A DNA stretch of 64,000 bases from Paludisphaera rhizosphaerae (GCF_011065895.1 NZ_JAALCR010000002.1:430769-494768); one strand, 5' to 3'. Counted from the first letter of the stretch, positions 27,831-37,556 are shown. Numbers and translations are program-made. The notes: a model not told the origin generated them from the sequence alone.

Positions 27831-29096
27831 TCAGATCAGCTCGGTGACGCCCGGACGCGGGAATTCGGGCTCGGACATCGCGCCCTTCATGTCCAGGTTC
27901 TTGGGGAACGTATCGAGCTTGGAGTTGAGGGCCTGCTCCCACTCGACGCGCTGGCCGGTGTAAGCCGACATCCGACCCATGATCGCCGTCAGCGTGCTCT
28001 CGGCGACCTGACGCAGCTCGTTGATCGGCTGGCCGGAGACGATGCTTTCCAGCAGGTGCGTGTGTTCGTGAACGTAGGCGTTGCCGTCCTGGATGCGGAG
28101 GCGTTCCTTGTTGGAGCCGCTGAAGCGGTAGCCGCCGCTGCGGAACTGCCCCTTGCTGCCGACGATCGTCTCGGAAACGTTGGCGGCGGTGTTGGGGATC
28201 TGACGGCACATCGACATGACGTGAACGTCGTTGGGGTACTCGTAGTCGACCGCGAAGTGGTCGTAGCTCTGGCCGTTCTCGGGGCCGACGACGTTCTGGC
28301 GGCCGCCCATGCCGACGCAGGCGACCGGGTGCGCGCCGATGGCCCAGTTGGCGACGTCCAGGTTGTGGACGTGCTGCTCGACGATGTGGTCGCCGCAGAG
28401 CCAGACGAAGTGGTACCAGTTGCGGACCTGGTACTCGGTGTCGCTCCATTCGGGCTTGCGCTTGCGGGCCCAGATGGCGCCCTGGTTCCAGTAGACCTGA
28501 CCGCCGACGACGTCGCCGATGACGCCGTCGTGGATCCGCTTCATGCTCTCAATGTAGCCCGGCTGGTGCCGACGCTGGGTGCCGGCGACGACCGACAGTT
28601 TCTTGGCCTTGGCTTCCTCGGCGGCGGCGAGCACCTTGCGGATGCCGGTGCCGTCGACGGCGACCGGCTTCTCGGTGAAGAGGTGCTTGCCGGCCTTGAT
28701 GACGGCCTCGATGTGACCGGGGCGGAAGCCCGGCGGGGTCGCCAGGATCACCAGGTCGCAGCACTCGATGACCTTCTGGTAGCCGTCGAAGCCGACGAAG
28801 CAGCGCTCGTCGGCGACGTCGAACTTCTCCTTCGAGGTCGGGTCGTTGCGAAGCCGCTCGCGACAGTTCTTGAGGTTGTCCTCAAAAGCGTCGGCCATCG
28901 CGTGAAGCTTGATGTTGTATGTGGTGCCGGCGGCTTCGCAGATGTTGTCCGCCGCGCCGCTGCCGCGGCCGCCGCAACCCACGAGGCCGACCTTGATCAC
29001 GTCGTTGCCGCGAGCGTGGGCGTTGCCCAGGAGTCCGAGACCGGCGAAGGCCGCGGACGAGGTCTGCAGGAAAGTTCGTCGATTGGGACCGGTCAT
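27831..29096 (-). CDS. Tat-exported Gfo/Idh/MocA-family oxidoreductase
   Basis: 421 residues. Twin-arginine leader NRRTFLQTSSAAFAGLGLL, Rossmann motif IKVGLVGCGGRGSGAADNI, cofactor motif TEKPVAVDGTG with the catalytic-type Lys, and a C-terminal domain with the WYHFVWLCGDHIVEQHVHNL active-site helix. The large planctomycete expansion of this family acts on sugars in the periplasm; the substrate is not told by the sequence. Confidence 0.92.
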   Translation of the reverse strand: MTGPNRRTFLQTSSAAFAGLGLLGNAHARGNDVIKVGLVGCGGRGSGAADNICEAAGTTYNIKLHAMADAFEDNLKNCRERLRNDPTSKEKFDVADERCFVGFDGYQKVIECCDLVILATPPGFRPGHIEAVIKAGKHLFTEKPVAVDGTGIRKVLAAAEEAKAKKLSVVAGTQRRHQPGYIESMKRIHDGVIGDVVGGQVYWNQGAIWARKRKPEWSDTEYQVRNWYHFVWLCGDHIVEQHVHNLDVANWAIGAHPVACVGMGGRQNVVGPENGQSYDHFAVDYEYPNDVHVMSMCRQIPNTAANVSETIVGSKGQFRSGGYRFSGSNKERLRIQDGNAYVHEHTHLLESIVSGQPINELRQVAESTLTAIMGRMSAYTGQRVEWEQALNSKLDTFPKNLDMKGAMSEPEFPRPGVTELI

Positions 29097-29232
29097 GATT
29101 CAGCGACTCCCGGGGAAAGAGGAGGGCGGGACGGCGCGGGCCTCACGCGGCCGGCGGGCGTCGCCGCCCCGGACTAGCGATCAGCGACATCAAAGCGATC
29201 TAAACTCCAAAACACGAACGAGAAGGCAAACC

Positions 29233-30288
29233 TCAGCGGGTCCCCTTCCCCTTAACGACGAGCGACTTGATTCCCTTGAGGGACTCCTGCTCGTTCAGCG
29301 GGCGGATGACGCGGAAGCCAATAAAATGGGCGTCCGTGTGCCACCAGATGCTCTGCGGACGTTGCGGATCCTGCACGCTCCACTCAAGGTCGGACCCGCG
29401 ACGGGCGGCGCTGCGGAGCTTCTCCGCATCGTCGTCCCACGAGCCGCCCCGGGCGACGTACGGGTATTCCTTGGCGGTGGGCGCCGCGAACGGCTCCAGC
29501 GTGACCTTGTCGCCCGCGAACTGCTTGTAGAAGTCGGGGACGTAGTGGTCCAGGCACCACTCAGCGACGTTGCCGTGGATGTCGTAGAGACCCCACGGGC
29601 TGGGCTTCTTCTTGCCGACCGGCTGGGGCTTCTCGGCGTTCTCAACGTACCAGGCGTACTCCTCAAGCCCCTCCGGGTCGTCCCCGAAGAAGTAGGCCGT
29701 CTTGGCGCCGGCGCGGCAGGCGTACTCCCACTCGGCCTCAGTCGGGAGGCGGTAGGTCAGGCCAGTCTTCTCGGAAAGCCACCGGCAGTATTCCATGGCC
29801 GAGTGGTGGGTGATGCAGATCGCGGGCTGACCGCGGTGGCCGTAGCCGAAGGTCATGTCGGCGTAAGGCGGGGTCGGCCGGGTGACGGCGTCGGCCTTCA
29901 TCTCGGTATCAACCTGGCTCTTGAGGTCCACCCCCTCGCGCTGCTTCTTCTTGAGGTCCAGCGAGAAGCAGAAGAGGTCGTATTCGTCCCAGGTGACCTC
30001 TCGGGCGCCCATCCAGAAGGGGGCGATGGCGACCTTGTGCTGAGGCCCTTCGTCGTCGCCGCGCTTCGCCTCGGTGTTGGGGCTCCCCATGACGAACTCG
30101 CCGCCCGGGATGGGAACCAGGTCGAACTTCACGTCGACGCCGGGGATGGCCTGGGTGTAGGCCTTCATTTCGGCTTCAGTCTTCACAACGGGCGCCTGGC
30201 CCGCGGCCGACCCGGCATAGGCCAGGGCGACGGCGAGCGCCAGGCCGAAGGCGGAGGCGGCGCGGGGGGCATGCGTCGAGCGGCTCAC
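29233..30288 (-). CDS. SUMF1/formylglycine-generating-enzyme-like protein, exported
   Basis: 351 residues with signal peptide (ASAFGLALAVALAYAGSAAG). The body matches the FGE-sulfatase fold: IPGGEFVMGSPNTE, GAREVTWDEYDLF, YRLPTEAEWEYACRAGA, GLYDIHGNVAEWCLDHY, YVARGGSWDDD and a final IGFRVIR. A GTG at 30288 with GGAG 9 nt upstream is the preferred start over the TTG at 30303. Whether it activates sulfatases or is one of the many non-catalytic relatives cannot be said; no sulfatase gene is near. Confidence 0.9.
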   Translation of the reverse strand: MSRSTHAPRAASAFGLALAVALAYAGSAAGQAPVVKTEAEMKAYTQAIPGVDVKFDLVPIPGGEFVMGSPNTEAKRGDDEGPQHKVAIAPFWMGAREVTWDEYDLFCFSLDLKKKQREGVDLKSQVDTEMKADAVTRPTPPYADMTFGYGHRGQPAICITHHSAMEYCRWLSEKTGLTYRLPTEAEWEYACRAGAKTAYFFGDDPEGLEEYAWYVENAEKPQPVGKKKPSPWGLYDIHGNVAEWCLDHYVPDFYKQFAGDKVTLEPFAAPTAKEYPYVARGGSWDDDAEKLRSAARRGSDLEWSVQDPQRPQSIWWHTDAHFIGFRVIRPLNEQESLKGIKSLVVKGKGTR

Positions 30289-30366
30289 TTTGATAGGCTC
30301 CAACAGGTCTAGGTCCGACCGAGAGGCGCGCTCGGACGGCGAAGAAGATCGTCAAGGGGGGATACC

Positions 30367-31407
30367 GTGGCTCCATCACCCATGAGCGTTCGCCTGAGCG
30401 CTTTGGTCCTGATTTCGATGTTCGTCGGCACCGGAACGGCGGGCGAGCCCATGCGTTTCGAGTTCGTCGAGACGCACATGGGGAGCTCGTTCAGAATTCT
30501 CTTATACTCCACGGATGAAGCCGCCGCCAGAAGCGCGTCCCGCGCCGCCTTCGATCGGATCGCTCGACTCGATACGGTCCTCAGTGATTACGACGTCGAC
30601 AGCGAACTTTCGCGTCTCAGCGCGGCCGCCGGCGGCCCGGCGACGCGGGTTGGGCCGGAACTCCTCGATGTTCTGACGAAATTTCGATACTGGTACGAAA
30701 AGACCGAGGGACGGCTCGATCCGACGATCGCGCCGGTGGGTCGGCTTTGGAGGCGGGCGCGACGAGAGCGGATTCTCCCCGCCCCGGACAAGATCGCCGA
30801 GGCCCTCCCTCTGGTCGGCATGGATAAGTTGGTCATCGATCAGGCGGCCGAAACCGTCCAGCTCAAGAAACCGGGGATGAAGCTGGACGTCGGCGGCATC
30901 GCCAAGGGGTATGCCTCGCAAGCCGCGATCGACGTGCTGCGAGCCCGGGGGATCGACCGGGCTCTCGTCGCGGGTGCAGGCGACATCGTCGTCTCAGGGC
31001 CGCCGCCGGGGTCCGAAGGATGGACGATCGGCGTCGCCAGCCTTGAGCCGTCGAAGACCCCTCCGGACATCTACCTTTCGTTGAAGGACTGCGCCGTCTC
31101 GACCTCGGGCGACGCCGAACGGTTCGTGGTCATCGACGGCCGCCGATATTCCCACATCATCGATCCGAAGACCGGCCGGGCGATCGAGGATCGAGCGAGC
31201 GTCACGGTCGTCGCCCCTGACGGCACGACCGCGGACGTTCTGGAAACGACGGCCTACATGATGGGCCCCGAGAAGGGGCTGGCCTTCATCGATTCGATCT
31301 CCGGCGCAGCGGGTGTCTTCACCCGCGAAACGCCGGAGGGGATCAAGCGGTTCGAGTCCGCCCGGTTCAAGGATGTTCCCCGGGCGCAGCCTCAACCCGC
31401 TCCTTGA
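30367..31407 (+). CDS. apbE: FAD:protein FMN transferase (ApbE)
   Basis: 346 residues; attaches FMN covalently to Thr of target flavoproteins such as NQR/RNF subunits. A hydrophobic leader (LSALVLISMFVGTGTAG) suggests export. Family motifs: THMGSSFRI near the N-terminus, LDPTIAPVGRLW, MKLDVGGIAKGYASQAAID, VAGAGDIVVSG and the metal/FAD region RYSHIIDPKTGRAI. GTG at 30367 follows AGGGGGG; an ATG 15 nt later is a possible alternative. The 3' end overlaps mscL on the other strand by 41 nt. Confidence 0.9.
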   Translation: MAPSPMSVRLSALVLISMFVGTGTAGEPMRFEFVETHMGSSFRILLYSTDEAAARSASRAAFDRIARLDTVLSDYDVDSELSRLSAAAGGPATRVGPELLDVLTKFRYWYEKTEGRLDPTIAPVGRLWRRARRERILPAPDKIAEALPLVGMDKLVIDQAAETVQLKKPGMKLDVGGIAKGYASQAAIDVLRARGIDRALVAGAGDIVVSGPPPGSEGWTIGVASLEPSKTPPDIYLSLKDCAVSTSGDAERFVVIDGRRYSHIIDPKTGRAIEDRASVTVVAPDGTTADVLETTAYMMGPEKGLAFIDSISGAAGVFTRETPEGIKRFESARFKDVPRAQPQPAP

Positions 31408-31819
31408 GCAGGTCGCGGATCTGTTCAAGGAGCATCTGGTCCTTCGTGAGCGGAGGAGTTGGGCTCGCCTCTTCTTCCCTGCGATTGCGCGTCAACCACC
31501 CCAAAAACTTAACGACGAAGAAGAACAGGGCCGCCGCGACAATCAGGAAATTCACAACCTCGGCCAGAAAGTGGCCGTAAGGAATGGACTTCCCGTGGAT
31601 GGTCCACGCCCAGTTCTGATACCCCTGATTGGCCGGCAAGACGACGCTCAGCAAGGGCATGATGATGCTCTTCACGAGCGAGTCGACGATCTTCCCGAAC
31701 GCTGTTCCGATCACCACGCCCACGGCCAGATCGACGACGTTGCCCTTGAATGCGAACTTCTTGAACTGTTCGAGGAGCGACCAGGCCTCTTTTGTAGGGT
31801 CGAAGTTCCTGTTCTCCAT
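31367..31819 (-). CDS. mscL: Large-conductance mechanosensitive channel
   Basis: 150-residue pentameric pressure-release channel. TM1 is FKGNVVDLAVGVVIGTAFGK with the gate Gly/Val pattern, TM2 is NFLIVAAALFFFVVKFLGWL, and the C-terminal helix is LTKDQMLLEQIRDLLKER. The ATG at 31819 has GGAGG 8 nt upstream; the frame is open to 31858. The last 41 nt overlap apbE antisense. Confidence 0.94.
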   Translation of the reverse strand: MENRNFDPTKEAWSLLEQFKKFAFKGNVVDLAVGVVIGTAFGKIVDSLVKSIIMPLLSVVLPANQGYQNWAWTIHGKSIPYGHFLAEVVNFLIVAAALFFFVVKFLGWLTRNRREEEASPTPPLTKDQMLLEQIRDLLKERVEAAPGEHP

Positions 31820-31960
31820 GTCGGCGCCTCCGGGTTGAGGATTCCAATATCCTCTCACCTTCGTGCAGACGACATGCCGGCCGGCGTTCTCGGGGCTCCG
31901 ACCGGTGCTGGACTTGCCTCGGGAAAGGGGGAGGCTTCCGATCTCGGGAGACCGGCCCGA

Positions 31961-33253
31961 TTACTTCCGTTTGTCGATGGGAACGTAATCGTGCTCGTTG
32001 GGGCCGGTGTAGATCTGCCGGGGGCGGGCGATGCGGGCCTTCGGATCGTCGGCCTGCTCCTTCCACTGGGCGATCCAACCGGGCATGCGGCCGATGGCGA
32101 AGATGACCGTGAACATATCGGTCGGGATGCCCATCGCCCGCATGATGATGCCGCTGTAGAAGTCGACGTTCGGGTACAGCTTGCGGTCGACGAAGTAAGT
32201 ATCCTTGAGCGCCATCTCTTCGAGCTGGCGGGCGACGTCGAGCAGCGGGTCCTTGACGCCAAGCTGGCTGAGAACCTTGTCGGCGGCCTGCTTGAGGATC
32301 CGGGCGCGGGGGTCGAAGTTCTTGTAGACGCGGTGGCCGAAGCCCATCAGGCGGAAGCCGCTGGTGTGGTCCTTCGCCATCTTGATGGCGTCGGCCGCGC
32401 TGATGCCTCCCTTGTGGATCTTTTCGAGCATCTCCAGGACGGCCATGTTGGCGCCGCCGTGGAGCGGGCCCCAGAGAGCCCCCACGGCCGCAGCGCAGGA
32501 CGCGTAGATGTTGGCCTGGCTGGAGCCGACGATCCGGACCGTCGACGTCGAGCAGTTCTGCTCGTGGTCGGCGTGGAGCAGCAGGATCAAATTGAGCGCG
32601 TCGACGACCTCGGGCGAGGCGATGTGCTGCTCGTAGGGCATCGAGAACATCATGTGGAGGAAGTTCGCGACGTACGGCAGCTTGAAGTCGGGATAGATGA
32701 AGGGGAGGCCCATCGACCGGCGGTAGGAGTAGGCCGCGATCGTCCGAACCTTGCTGATGAGCTGGGCGGCGTCCTCCATGAAGCGCTCTTCGGGGCTCTC
32801 TTCCTCGACGCCTGGGCGGGGGAAGCAGGCGATCGTGTTGACCATCGCCGAGAGGATGGCCATCGGCGGGGCGTCGACGAGGAAGCCTTCGAAGTGGTGC
32901 TTGAACGCCTCGTGGAGGGGGGCGTTGCGGACGAGTCGCTCGCGGAAGTCGTCAAGCTCGGCCTGGTCGGGAAGCCTGCCGAAGATGAGGAGCCAGGCCA
33001 CCTCGACGAACGTCGAACTCTTGGCAAGCTGCTCGATCGGGATGCCGCGATAGCGGAGGATTCCCTTCTCGCCGTCGATGAAGGTGATCGCGCTGGTGCA
33101 AGCCCCCGTATTGCCGTAACCAGGGTCCAGGGTGATCAGGCCGGTGGAGGATCGCAGCTTGGCGACGTCCAGGCCCAGTTCCCCCTCAGTCCCCTCGACG
33201 ACCGGCAGATCGATCGACTTGTCTTCGAACGTCAACTTCGCAGTCCGCGCCAT
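31961..33253 (-). CDS. gltA: Citrate synthase
   Basis: 430 residues; condenses acetyl-CoA and oxaloacetate to start the TCA cycle. Type II citrate synthase features: N-terminal beta domain (TPGYGNTGACTSAITFIDGE-like region), HADHEQNCSTSTVR with the first catalytic His, GPLHGGANMAVLEML, and FGHRVYKNFDPRA with the second His, the catalytic Asp lying downstream. A GTG directly precedes the ATG chosen. Divergent from argB across a 258-nt gap. Confidence 0.95.
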   Translation of the reverse strand: MARTAKLTFEDKSIDLPVVEGTEGELGLDVAKLRSSTGLITLDPGYGNTGACTSAITFIDGEKGILRYRGIPIEQLAKSSTFVEVAWLLIFGRLPDQAELDDFRERLVRNAPLHEAFKHHFEGFLVDAPPMAILSAMVNTIACFPRPGVEEESPEERFMEDAAQLISKVRTIAAYSYRRSMGLPFIYPDFKLPYVANFLHMMFSMPYEQHIASPEVVDALNLILLLHADHEQNCSTSTVRIVGSSQANIYASCAAAVGALWGPLHGGANMAVLEMLEKIHKGGISAADAIKMAKDHTSGFRLMGFGHRVYKNFDPRARILKQAADKVLSQLGVKDPLLDVARQLEEMALKDTYFVDRKLYPNVDFYSGIIMRAMGIPTDMFTVIFAIGRMPGWIAQWKEQADDPKARIARPRQIYTGPNEHDYVPIDKRK

Positions 33254-33444
33254 CACCTGAACTCCCCACGCGGCCGCGTCCGAGAAGGGGCGGGCCGGCC
33301 TTCAAGAATACCGTCGTCGATAGATCGTCGATCTTCAGTATTCTACACGCGGTTTCGGCCCTGGGAAATGCTCCGCCGCCGCTGGTTCTTCCCCCGGCTC
33401 CGACCCGTTCGGCGGGTTTGAAGAAACCACCGATGATGGTCGTT

Positions 33445-33472
33445 TTGATCCGCGTCGATCGCTCTTTACAAT
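33445..33472 (+). promoter_or_regulatory. Sigma70-type promoter of argB
   Basis: TTGATC (33445-33450) and TACAAT (33467-33472), spacer 16 nt. The start point near 33479 argues against the GTG at 33485 as the argB start. Confidence 0.6.
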
Positions 33473-33511
33473 CCGGATTCATCCGTGCAGAATGGCGATT
33501 TGCTCAGGCGG

Positions 33512-34483
33512 ATGCGGAGCGACAAAGAGGTTGGGGGCCGTGCCGTGTATGAAGATGCGATCCAGAAAGCCGACGTCCTGATCGCGGCCCTCGGTTACAT
33601 GCGCAAGTTTCACGGTCGGTTCACGGTGGTTAAGGTCGGCGGCTCGGTGATGGAGAATCCCGAGTCACTTCGCGCCCTTCTCGTCGATGTCGTGTTCATG
33701 CAGACAGTGGGCATGCGGCCGGTCGTGGTGCACGGCGGCGGCAAGGCCATCACGGTCGCCATGGAGAAGGCCGGACTCACCCCTCGCTGGGTGAAGGGAC
33801 GTCGTTACACCGACGACTCCACCCTGGAGATCGTCGCGCGCGTCCTCGCCGAGGAGATCAACGCCGACATCGAGCGGCATATCAACAAGTTCGGCGGTCG
33901 CGCTTCGGGGTTGCATCACAAGACCCACCAGTGCCTGTACGGCCGCCGCCTGATGATGCCCGCCGACGACGGCGTCCCAACCGATCTGGGCCGCGTCGGC
34001 GAGGTGACCGAAGTCGACGTGCCGCCGATCGAGAACCTCTGCCTGGCCGGAGTCGTCCCCGTACTCCCGTCGCTGGCCGAGGACGAGGACGAGGAAGGCA
34101 AGCTGCTGAACGTCAACGCCGACACAGCCGCCGCGGCCGTCGCCCAGGCGCTTCGTGCCGACAAGCTCGTCTTCCTCACCGACACTCCGGGAATTCTTCG
34201 GGACCGCAACGATCCTTCCAGCCTGATCGGTGGTCTGAACCCGGACGAGTGCCGCGAGTTGATCCAGCAGGGCGTCATCGACAAGGGGATGATCCCAAAG
34301 GTCGAAGCCTGCCTGCACAGCCTTGAGGCGGGCGTCCGCAAGACGCACATCATTGACGGTCGGCTGAGGCACTCGCTGCTGCTGGAGATCTTCACCGAGA
34401 GCGGCGTCGGCACCGAGATCGCGCAGGACGAGCATATCGACCGCGCCAATCCCCAGGGCCGGAGGCCGGTCCTGGTCCGCTGA
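33512..34483 (+). CDS. argB: Acetylglutamate kinase
   Basis: Second step of arginine synthesis: phosphorylates N-acetylglutamate. Amino-acid-kinase fold with VVKVGGSVMENPESL, PVVVHGGGKAI (substrate loop), the long NKFGGRASGL stretch, NVNADTAAAAVA and KLVFLTDTPGIL. Start is uncertain: GTG 33485 would leave a 6-nt leader from the predicted promoter, ATG 33512 has a weak AGG site, and GTG 33545 has GGGGG upstream. About 323 residues with the chosen start. Heads argB-argD-argF. Confidence 0.93.
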   Translation: MRSDKEVGGRAVYEDAIQKADVLIAALGYMRKFHGRFTVVKVGGSVMENPESLRALLVDVVFMQTVGMRPVVVHGGGKAITVAMEKAGLTPRWVKGRRYTDDSTLEIVARVLAEEINADIERHINKFGGRASGLHHKTHQCLYGRRLMMPADDGVPTDLGRVGEVTEVDVPPIENLCLAGVVPVLPSLAEDEDEEGKLLNVNADTAAAAVAQALRADKLVFLTDTPGILRDRNDPSSLIGGLNPDECRELIQQGVIDKGMIPKVEACLHSLEAGVRKTHIIDGRLRHSLLLEIFTESGVGTEIAQDEHIDRANPQGRRPVLVR

Positions 34484-34591
34484 CCCGTTCGCGAGACCGC
34501 CGCAGCCTTCCCCGATCGACCCGACTTCGCCCGCACGAGAGCGAGGAGAGGCGGCCCCATCGCCGCCCGACCTCTCCCGGAGTCCAATCCC

Positions 34592-35806
34592 TTGGCAAAT
34601 GACACGACCGCCGCCCCGTCTTCGCAGGAGATCATCGCGGAGTTCGACCGTTACGTGGTGCCGAACTACCGCCGATACCCGGTCGCTCTCGTCCGCGGCG
34701 AGAATTCCTGGATCTGGGACGCGGAAGGCCATCGCTATCTCGACTTCTTCCCCGGCTGGGGCTGCAACTTGCTGGGGCATTGCCCGCCGCGCGTCGTCGA
34801 GGCCGTCCGCGATCAGGTCGGCCGCCTGATCCACGTCCCGAACACCTGGTACATGGAAGCTCAGGGCAAGTTCGCCGAGGCTCTTTCCGAGCGCAGCTTC
34901 GGCGGCCAGGCCTTCTTCTGCAACAGCGGCGCAGAGGCCAACGAGGCCGCCATCAAGTTGGCCAGGGCCTGGGGACACCCCCGCGGGAAGTACAAGATCG
35001 TCACGATGGAAGGGGGCTTTCACGGCCGGACCTTCGCCGCGCTGACGGCCACCGCCCAGCCGAAATACCACGAAGGCTTCGAGCCCATGGTGCCGGGCTT
35101 CGTCTACACGAAGTACGACGACCTCGAGGCCGTGACCGCCGCCATCGACGGCCAGACGGCCGCCGTCATGCTGGAGCCGATCCAGGGCGAAGGGGGCGTC
35201 AAGATCCCCTCCCCCGAGTTCCTCCCAGCTCTCCGCAAGCTCTGCGACGATCGCGGCGTGCTGCTGATCCTGGACGAGGTCCAGACGGGCATGGGTCGAA
35301 CGGGGACCTGGTTCGCCTATCAGCACTTCGGCATCACCCCCGACGTCCTCACTTGCGCCAAGGCCCTGGCGGGTGGAATCGCCGCAGGCGTGATGCTCGC
35401 TCGGACGGAGGTCGCGGCGGTCCTCAAGCCGGGGATGCACGCCTCGACGTTCGGCGGCAATCCGATCGCCTGTCGCGCGGGCCTCGCCACGATGGAGACC
35501 ATCGAGGACGAAGGCCTGCTCGAACGGGGAACCGAGATCGGAGAGCGGTTCCGCAAGCACTTCGAGGCCTTCCGCCGCGAGATGCCCGACAAGATCAGCG
35601 ACATCCGAATCCAGGGCGTGATGATCGGCCTCGACCTGACGTTCGACGCGACGAAGATCGTGTCTGAATGCCTCTCCCAGCGGTTGCTCATCAACGCGAC
35701 CCACGGACACGTTGTCCGGCTGCTGCCGGCCCTGACCATCAGCGACGAACAGATCGACCAGGGCTGCGCGATCCTGGCCGACGTCTTGCGGGAGGCCAAG
35801 CCCTGA
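34592..35806 (+). CDS. argD: Acetylornithine aminotransferase
   Basis: 404-residue PLP enzyme turning N-acetylglutamate semialdehyde into N-acetylornithine. Class III transaminase marks: FCNSGAEANEAAIKLAR, FHGRTFAALTATA, LMLEPIQGEGGV-like (VMLEPIQGEGG), DEVQTGMGRTG and the PLP Lys in CAKALAGG. A TTG start at 34592 with GGAG about 9 nt upstream is the only codon that fits. Followed by argF with a tiny gap or coupling. Confidence 0.94.
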   Translation: MANDTTAAPSSQEIIAEFDRYVVPNYRRYPVALVRGENSWIWDAEGHRYLDFFPGWGCNLLGHCPPRVVEAVRDQVGRLIHVPNTWYMEAQGKFAEALSERSFGGQAFFCNSGAEANEAAIKLARAWGHPRGKYKIVTMEGGFHGRTFAALTATAQPKYHEGFEPMVPGFVYTKYDDLEAVTAAIDGQTAAVMLEPIQGEGGVKIPSPEFLPALRKLCDDRGVLLILDEVQTGMGRTGTWFAYQHFGITPDVLTCAKALAGGIAAGVMLARTEVAAVLKPGMHASTFGGNPIACRAGLATMETIEDEGLLERGTEIGERFRKHFEAFRREMPDKISDIRIQGVMIGLDLTFDATKIVSECLSQRLLINATHGHVVRLLPALTISDEQIDQGCAILADVLREAKP

Positions 35807-35844
35807 AAAGCTCCAAGAAACAGGCGCCGAAGCCCCCCGGGGTC

Positions 35845-36834
35845 GTGAACCGTCGCAACGGCGCGGCCCCGTCCGCGGACGGCAGCCCTCGCCTTCAACA
35901 CTTTCTCGACCTCCGCGGGCTCGACCCAGAATCCGCCCGTCGCCTGCTCGACCGCGCCTCCGAACTGAAGGACGGCCGCCTCGGACCGGGTTGGACTCCT
36001 CCCCTTCAGGGACGGAGCCTCGGCCTCGTGTTCGAGAAGCCCTCGCTGCGTACTCGCGTGAGCTTCGAGACGGCCTTCACCCGGCTGGGTGGGAACTCGA
36101 TCTTCCTGCGCGGCAAGGACGTCGGCATGGGCGTCCGCGAGAGCGTGGCCGACTTCGCCCGCGTCATCAGCCAGTACGTGGACGCTCTGGCGGTCCGCAC
36201 CTTCGCGCACTCGACCCTCGAAGAGCTGGCCGAGTACGCCACGATCCCCGTCGTCAACGCCCTCTCCGACGACGCCCACCCGTGCCAGGCCATGGCCGAC
36301 ATGCTCACCCTCCTTGAGTTGAAGGGGAAGCTGGAAGGCGTCCGACTGGCCTTCATCGGCGACGGCAACAACGTGGCGATGTCATTGGCTGAGGCCGCCG
36401 CGCTGCTGGGCGTGGAGTTCGTCCTGGCCTGTCCTGAAAACTACAAGTACCCCGATTCATTTCGATCGGTGTACTCCAAACGCTTCCCCGACGTCCCCCT
36501 GCTCGTGACTCACGACCCCCGTGAGGCCGCCGAAGGCGCCGACGCTCTCTATTCCGACGTCTGGGCCAGCATGGGGCAGGAATCCGAGGCCGACCAGCGG
36601 CGCGAGATCTTCGCCCCCTTCCAGGTCGACGAGGAGTTGATGGCGGCCGCTCACCCCGACGCCGTCTTCCTTCACTGTCTGCCGGCCCACCGCGGCGAAG
36701 AGGTGACCTCGGGCGTGCTCGACGGCCCTCAGAGCCACGTCTTCCAGCAGGCCGCGAACCGGATGTACTTCCAGATGGCGCTGCTCGAATGGTTGGTGCA
36801 GGACCGTTCGGCCCAGGATCGCCTCAACTTCTGA
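35845..36834 (+). CDS. argF: Ornithine carbamoyltransferase
   Basis: 329 residues; makes citrulline from ornithine and carbamoyl phosphate. Carbamoyl-phosphate loop KPSLRTRVSFETAF (Leu replaces the usual Thr of STRTR), HPCQAMADMLTLLE, FIGDGNNVAMSL, DVWASMGQE and the ornithine-site HCLPAHRGEEV. GTG at 35845 is the chosen start; a CTG overlapping the argD stop at 35803 could extend the product by 14 residues through translational coupling. Identity is secure; the start is not. Confidence 0.92.
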   Translation: MNRRNGAAPSADGSPRLQHFLDLRGLDPESARRLLDRASELKDGRLGPGWTPPLQGRSLGLVFEKPSLRTRVSFETAFTRLGGNSIFLRGKDVGMGVRESVADFARVISQYVDALAVRTFAHSTLEELAEYATIPVVNALSDDAHPCQAMADMLTLLELKGKLEGVRLAFIGDGNNVAMSLAEAAALLGVEFVLACPENYKYPDSFRSVYSKRFPDVPLLVTHDPREAAEGADALYSDVWASMGQESEADQRREIFAPFQVDEELMAAAHPDAVFLHCLPAHRGEEVTSGVLDGPQSHVFQQAANRMYFQMALLEWLVQDRSAQDRLNF

Positions 36835-36851
36835 ATCGACGGAGCCTCGCC

Positions 36852-37556
36852 ATGCCGCGCCGAGACGGCCGAAACGACAACGACCTTCGGCCGGTGACGA
36901 TCGCGCCGGGCTTCGCGACCAACGCCGCGGGGAGCGTCCTCTACACTTGCGGCGGCACGACCGTGCTCGTCACGGCGCAGGTCGCTGAGGGAGTTCCCCC
37001 CTTCCTCGAAGGCAAGGGCGTCGGCTGGCTGACGGCTGAGTACGCGATGCTGCCGGGGAGCACGCCGACGCGGATCTCGCGCCGCACCGACGGCCGCGCC
37101 ACGGAGATTCAGCGTCTGATCGGCCGGAGCCTCCGCGCGATCGTCGACCGCCAGGCCCTCGGCCCGTGGACGGTCAACGTGGACTGCGACGTCGTGAACG
37201 CCGACGGCGGCACCCGCACGGCAGCCATCACCGGGGCCTACGTGGCCGTCGCGCTGGGGCTTCGCAAGCGGTTCGGCGTCGAGAAGGCGTCCGAGATCCT
37301 CAAGGATTCGGTGGCCGCCGTCAGCGTCGGGATCGTCGACGGCCGTCCCCTGCTCGACCTGGACTACTCCGAAGACTCGAAGGCCGAGGTCGACTCGAAC
37401 GTCGTCCGGCTCGGCTCCGGCGGGTTGGTCGAAGTCCAGGGGACCGGCGAGGGGGGCGTCTTCTCGCGTTCCCAGCTCGATCAACTCCTCGATCTGGCCG
37501 AGGCCGGCATCGACCGCCTTGGCGCGATCCAGCGGGAAGTCCTCGAACGGGCCTGA
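36852..37556 (+). CDS. rph: Ribonuclease PH
   Basis: 234-residue phosphorolytic 3'-exoribonuclease that trims tRNA precursors. Starts RRDGRNDNDLRPVTI, then GSVLYTCGGTTVLVTAQV, the RTDGRATEIQRLIGRSLRA helix, and DVVNADGGTRTAAITGAYVA with the phosphate/metal site. GGAG 8 nt before the ATG at 36852. Length equals the family norm. It lies 17 nt behind argF. Confidence 0.95.
   Translation: MPRRDGRNDNDLRPVTIAPGFATNAAGSVLYTCGGTTVLVTAQVAEGVPPFLEGKGVGWLTAEYAMLPGSTPTRISRRTDGRATEIQRLIGRSLRAIVDRQALGPWTVNVDCDVVNADGGTRTAAITGAYVAVALGLRKRFGVEKASEILKDSVAAVSVGIVDGRPLLDLDYSEDSKAEVDSNVVRLGSGGLVEVQGTGEGGVFSRSQLDQLLDLAEAGIDRLGAIQREVLERA

Noticed and set aside
31313..33421. 702-residue rightward frame across mscL and gltA
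   Set aside because: Antisense to clear mscL and citrate synthase genes; no domain pattern.
33485..33511. GTG at 33485 as the argB start
   Set aside because: Falls about 6 nt after the predicted transcription start, leaving no room for a ribosome site; a later start is preferred.
33665..35710. 681-residue leftward frame across argB and argD
   Set aside because: Antisense shadow of two well-supported arginine genes; its composition follows the codon bias of the opposite strand.
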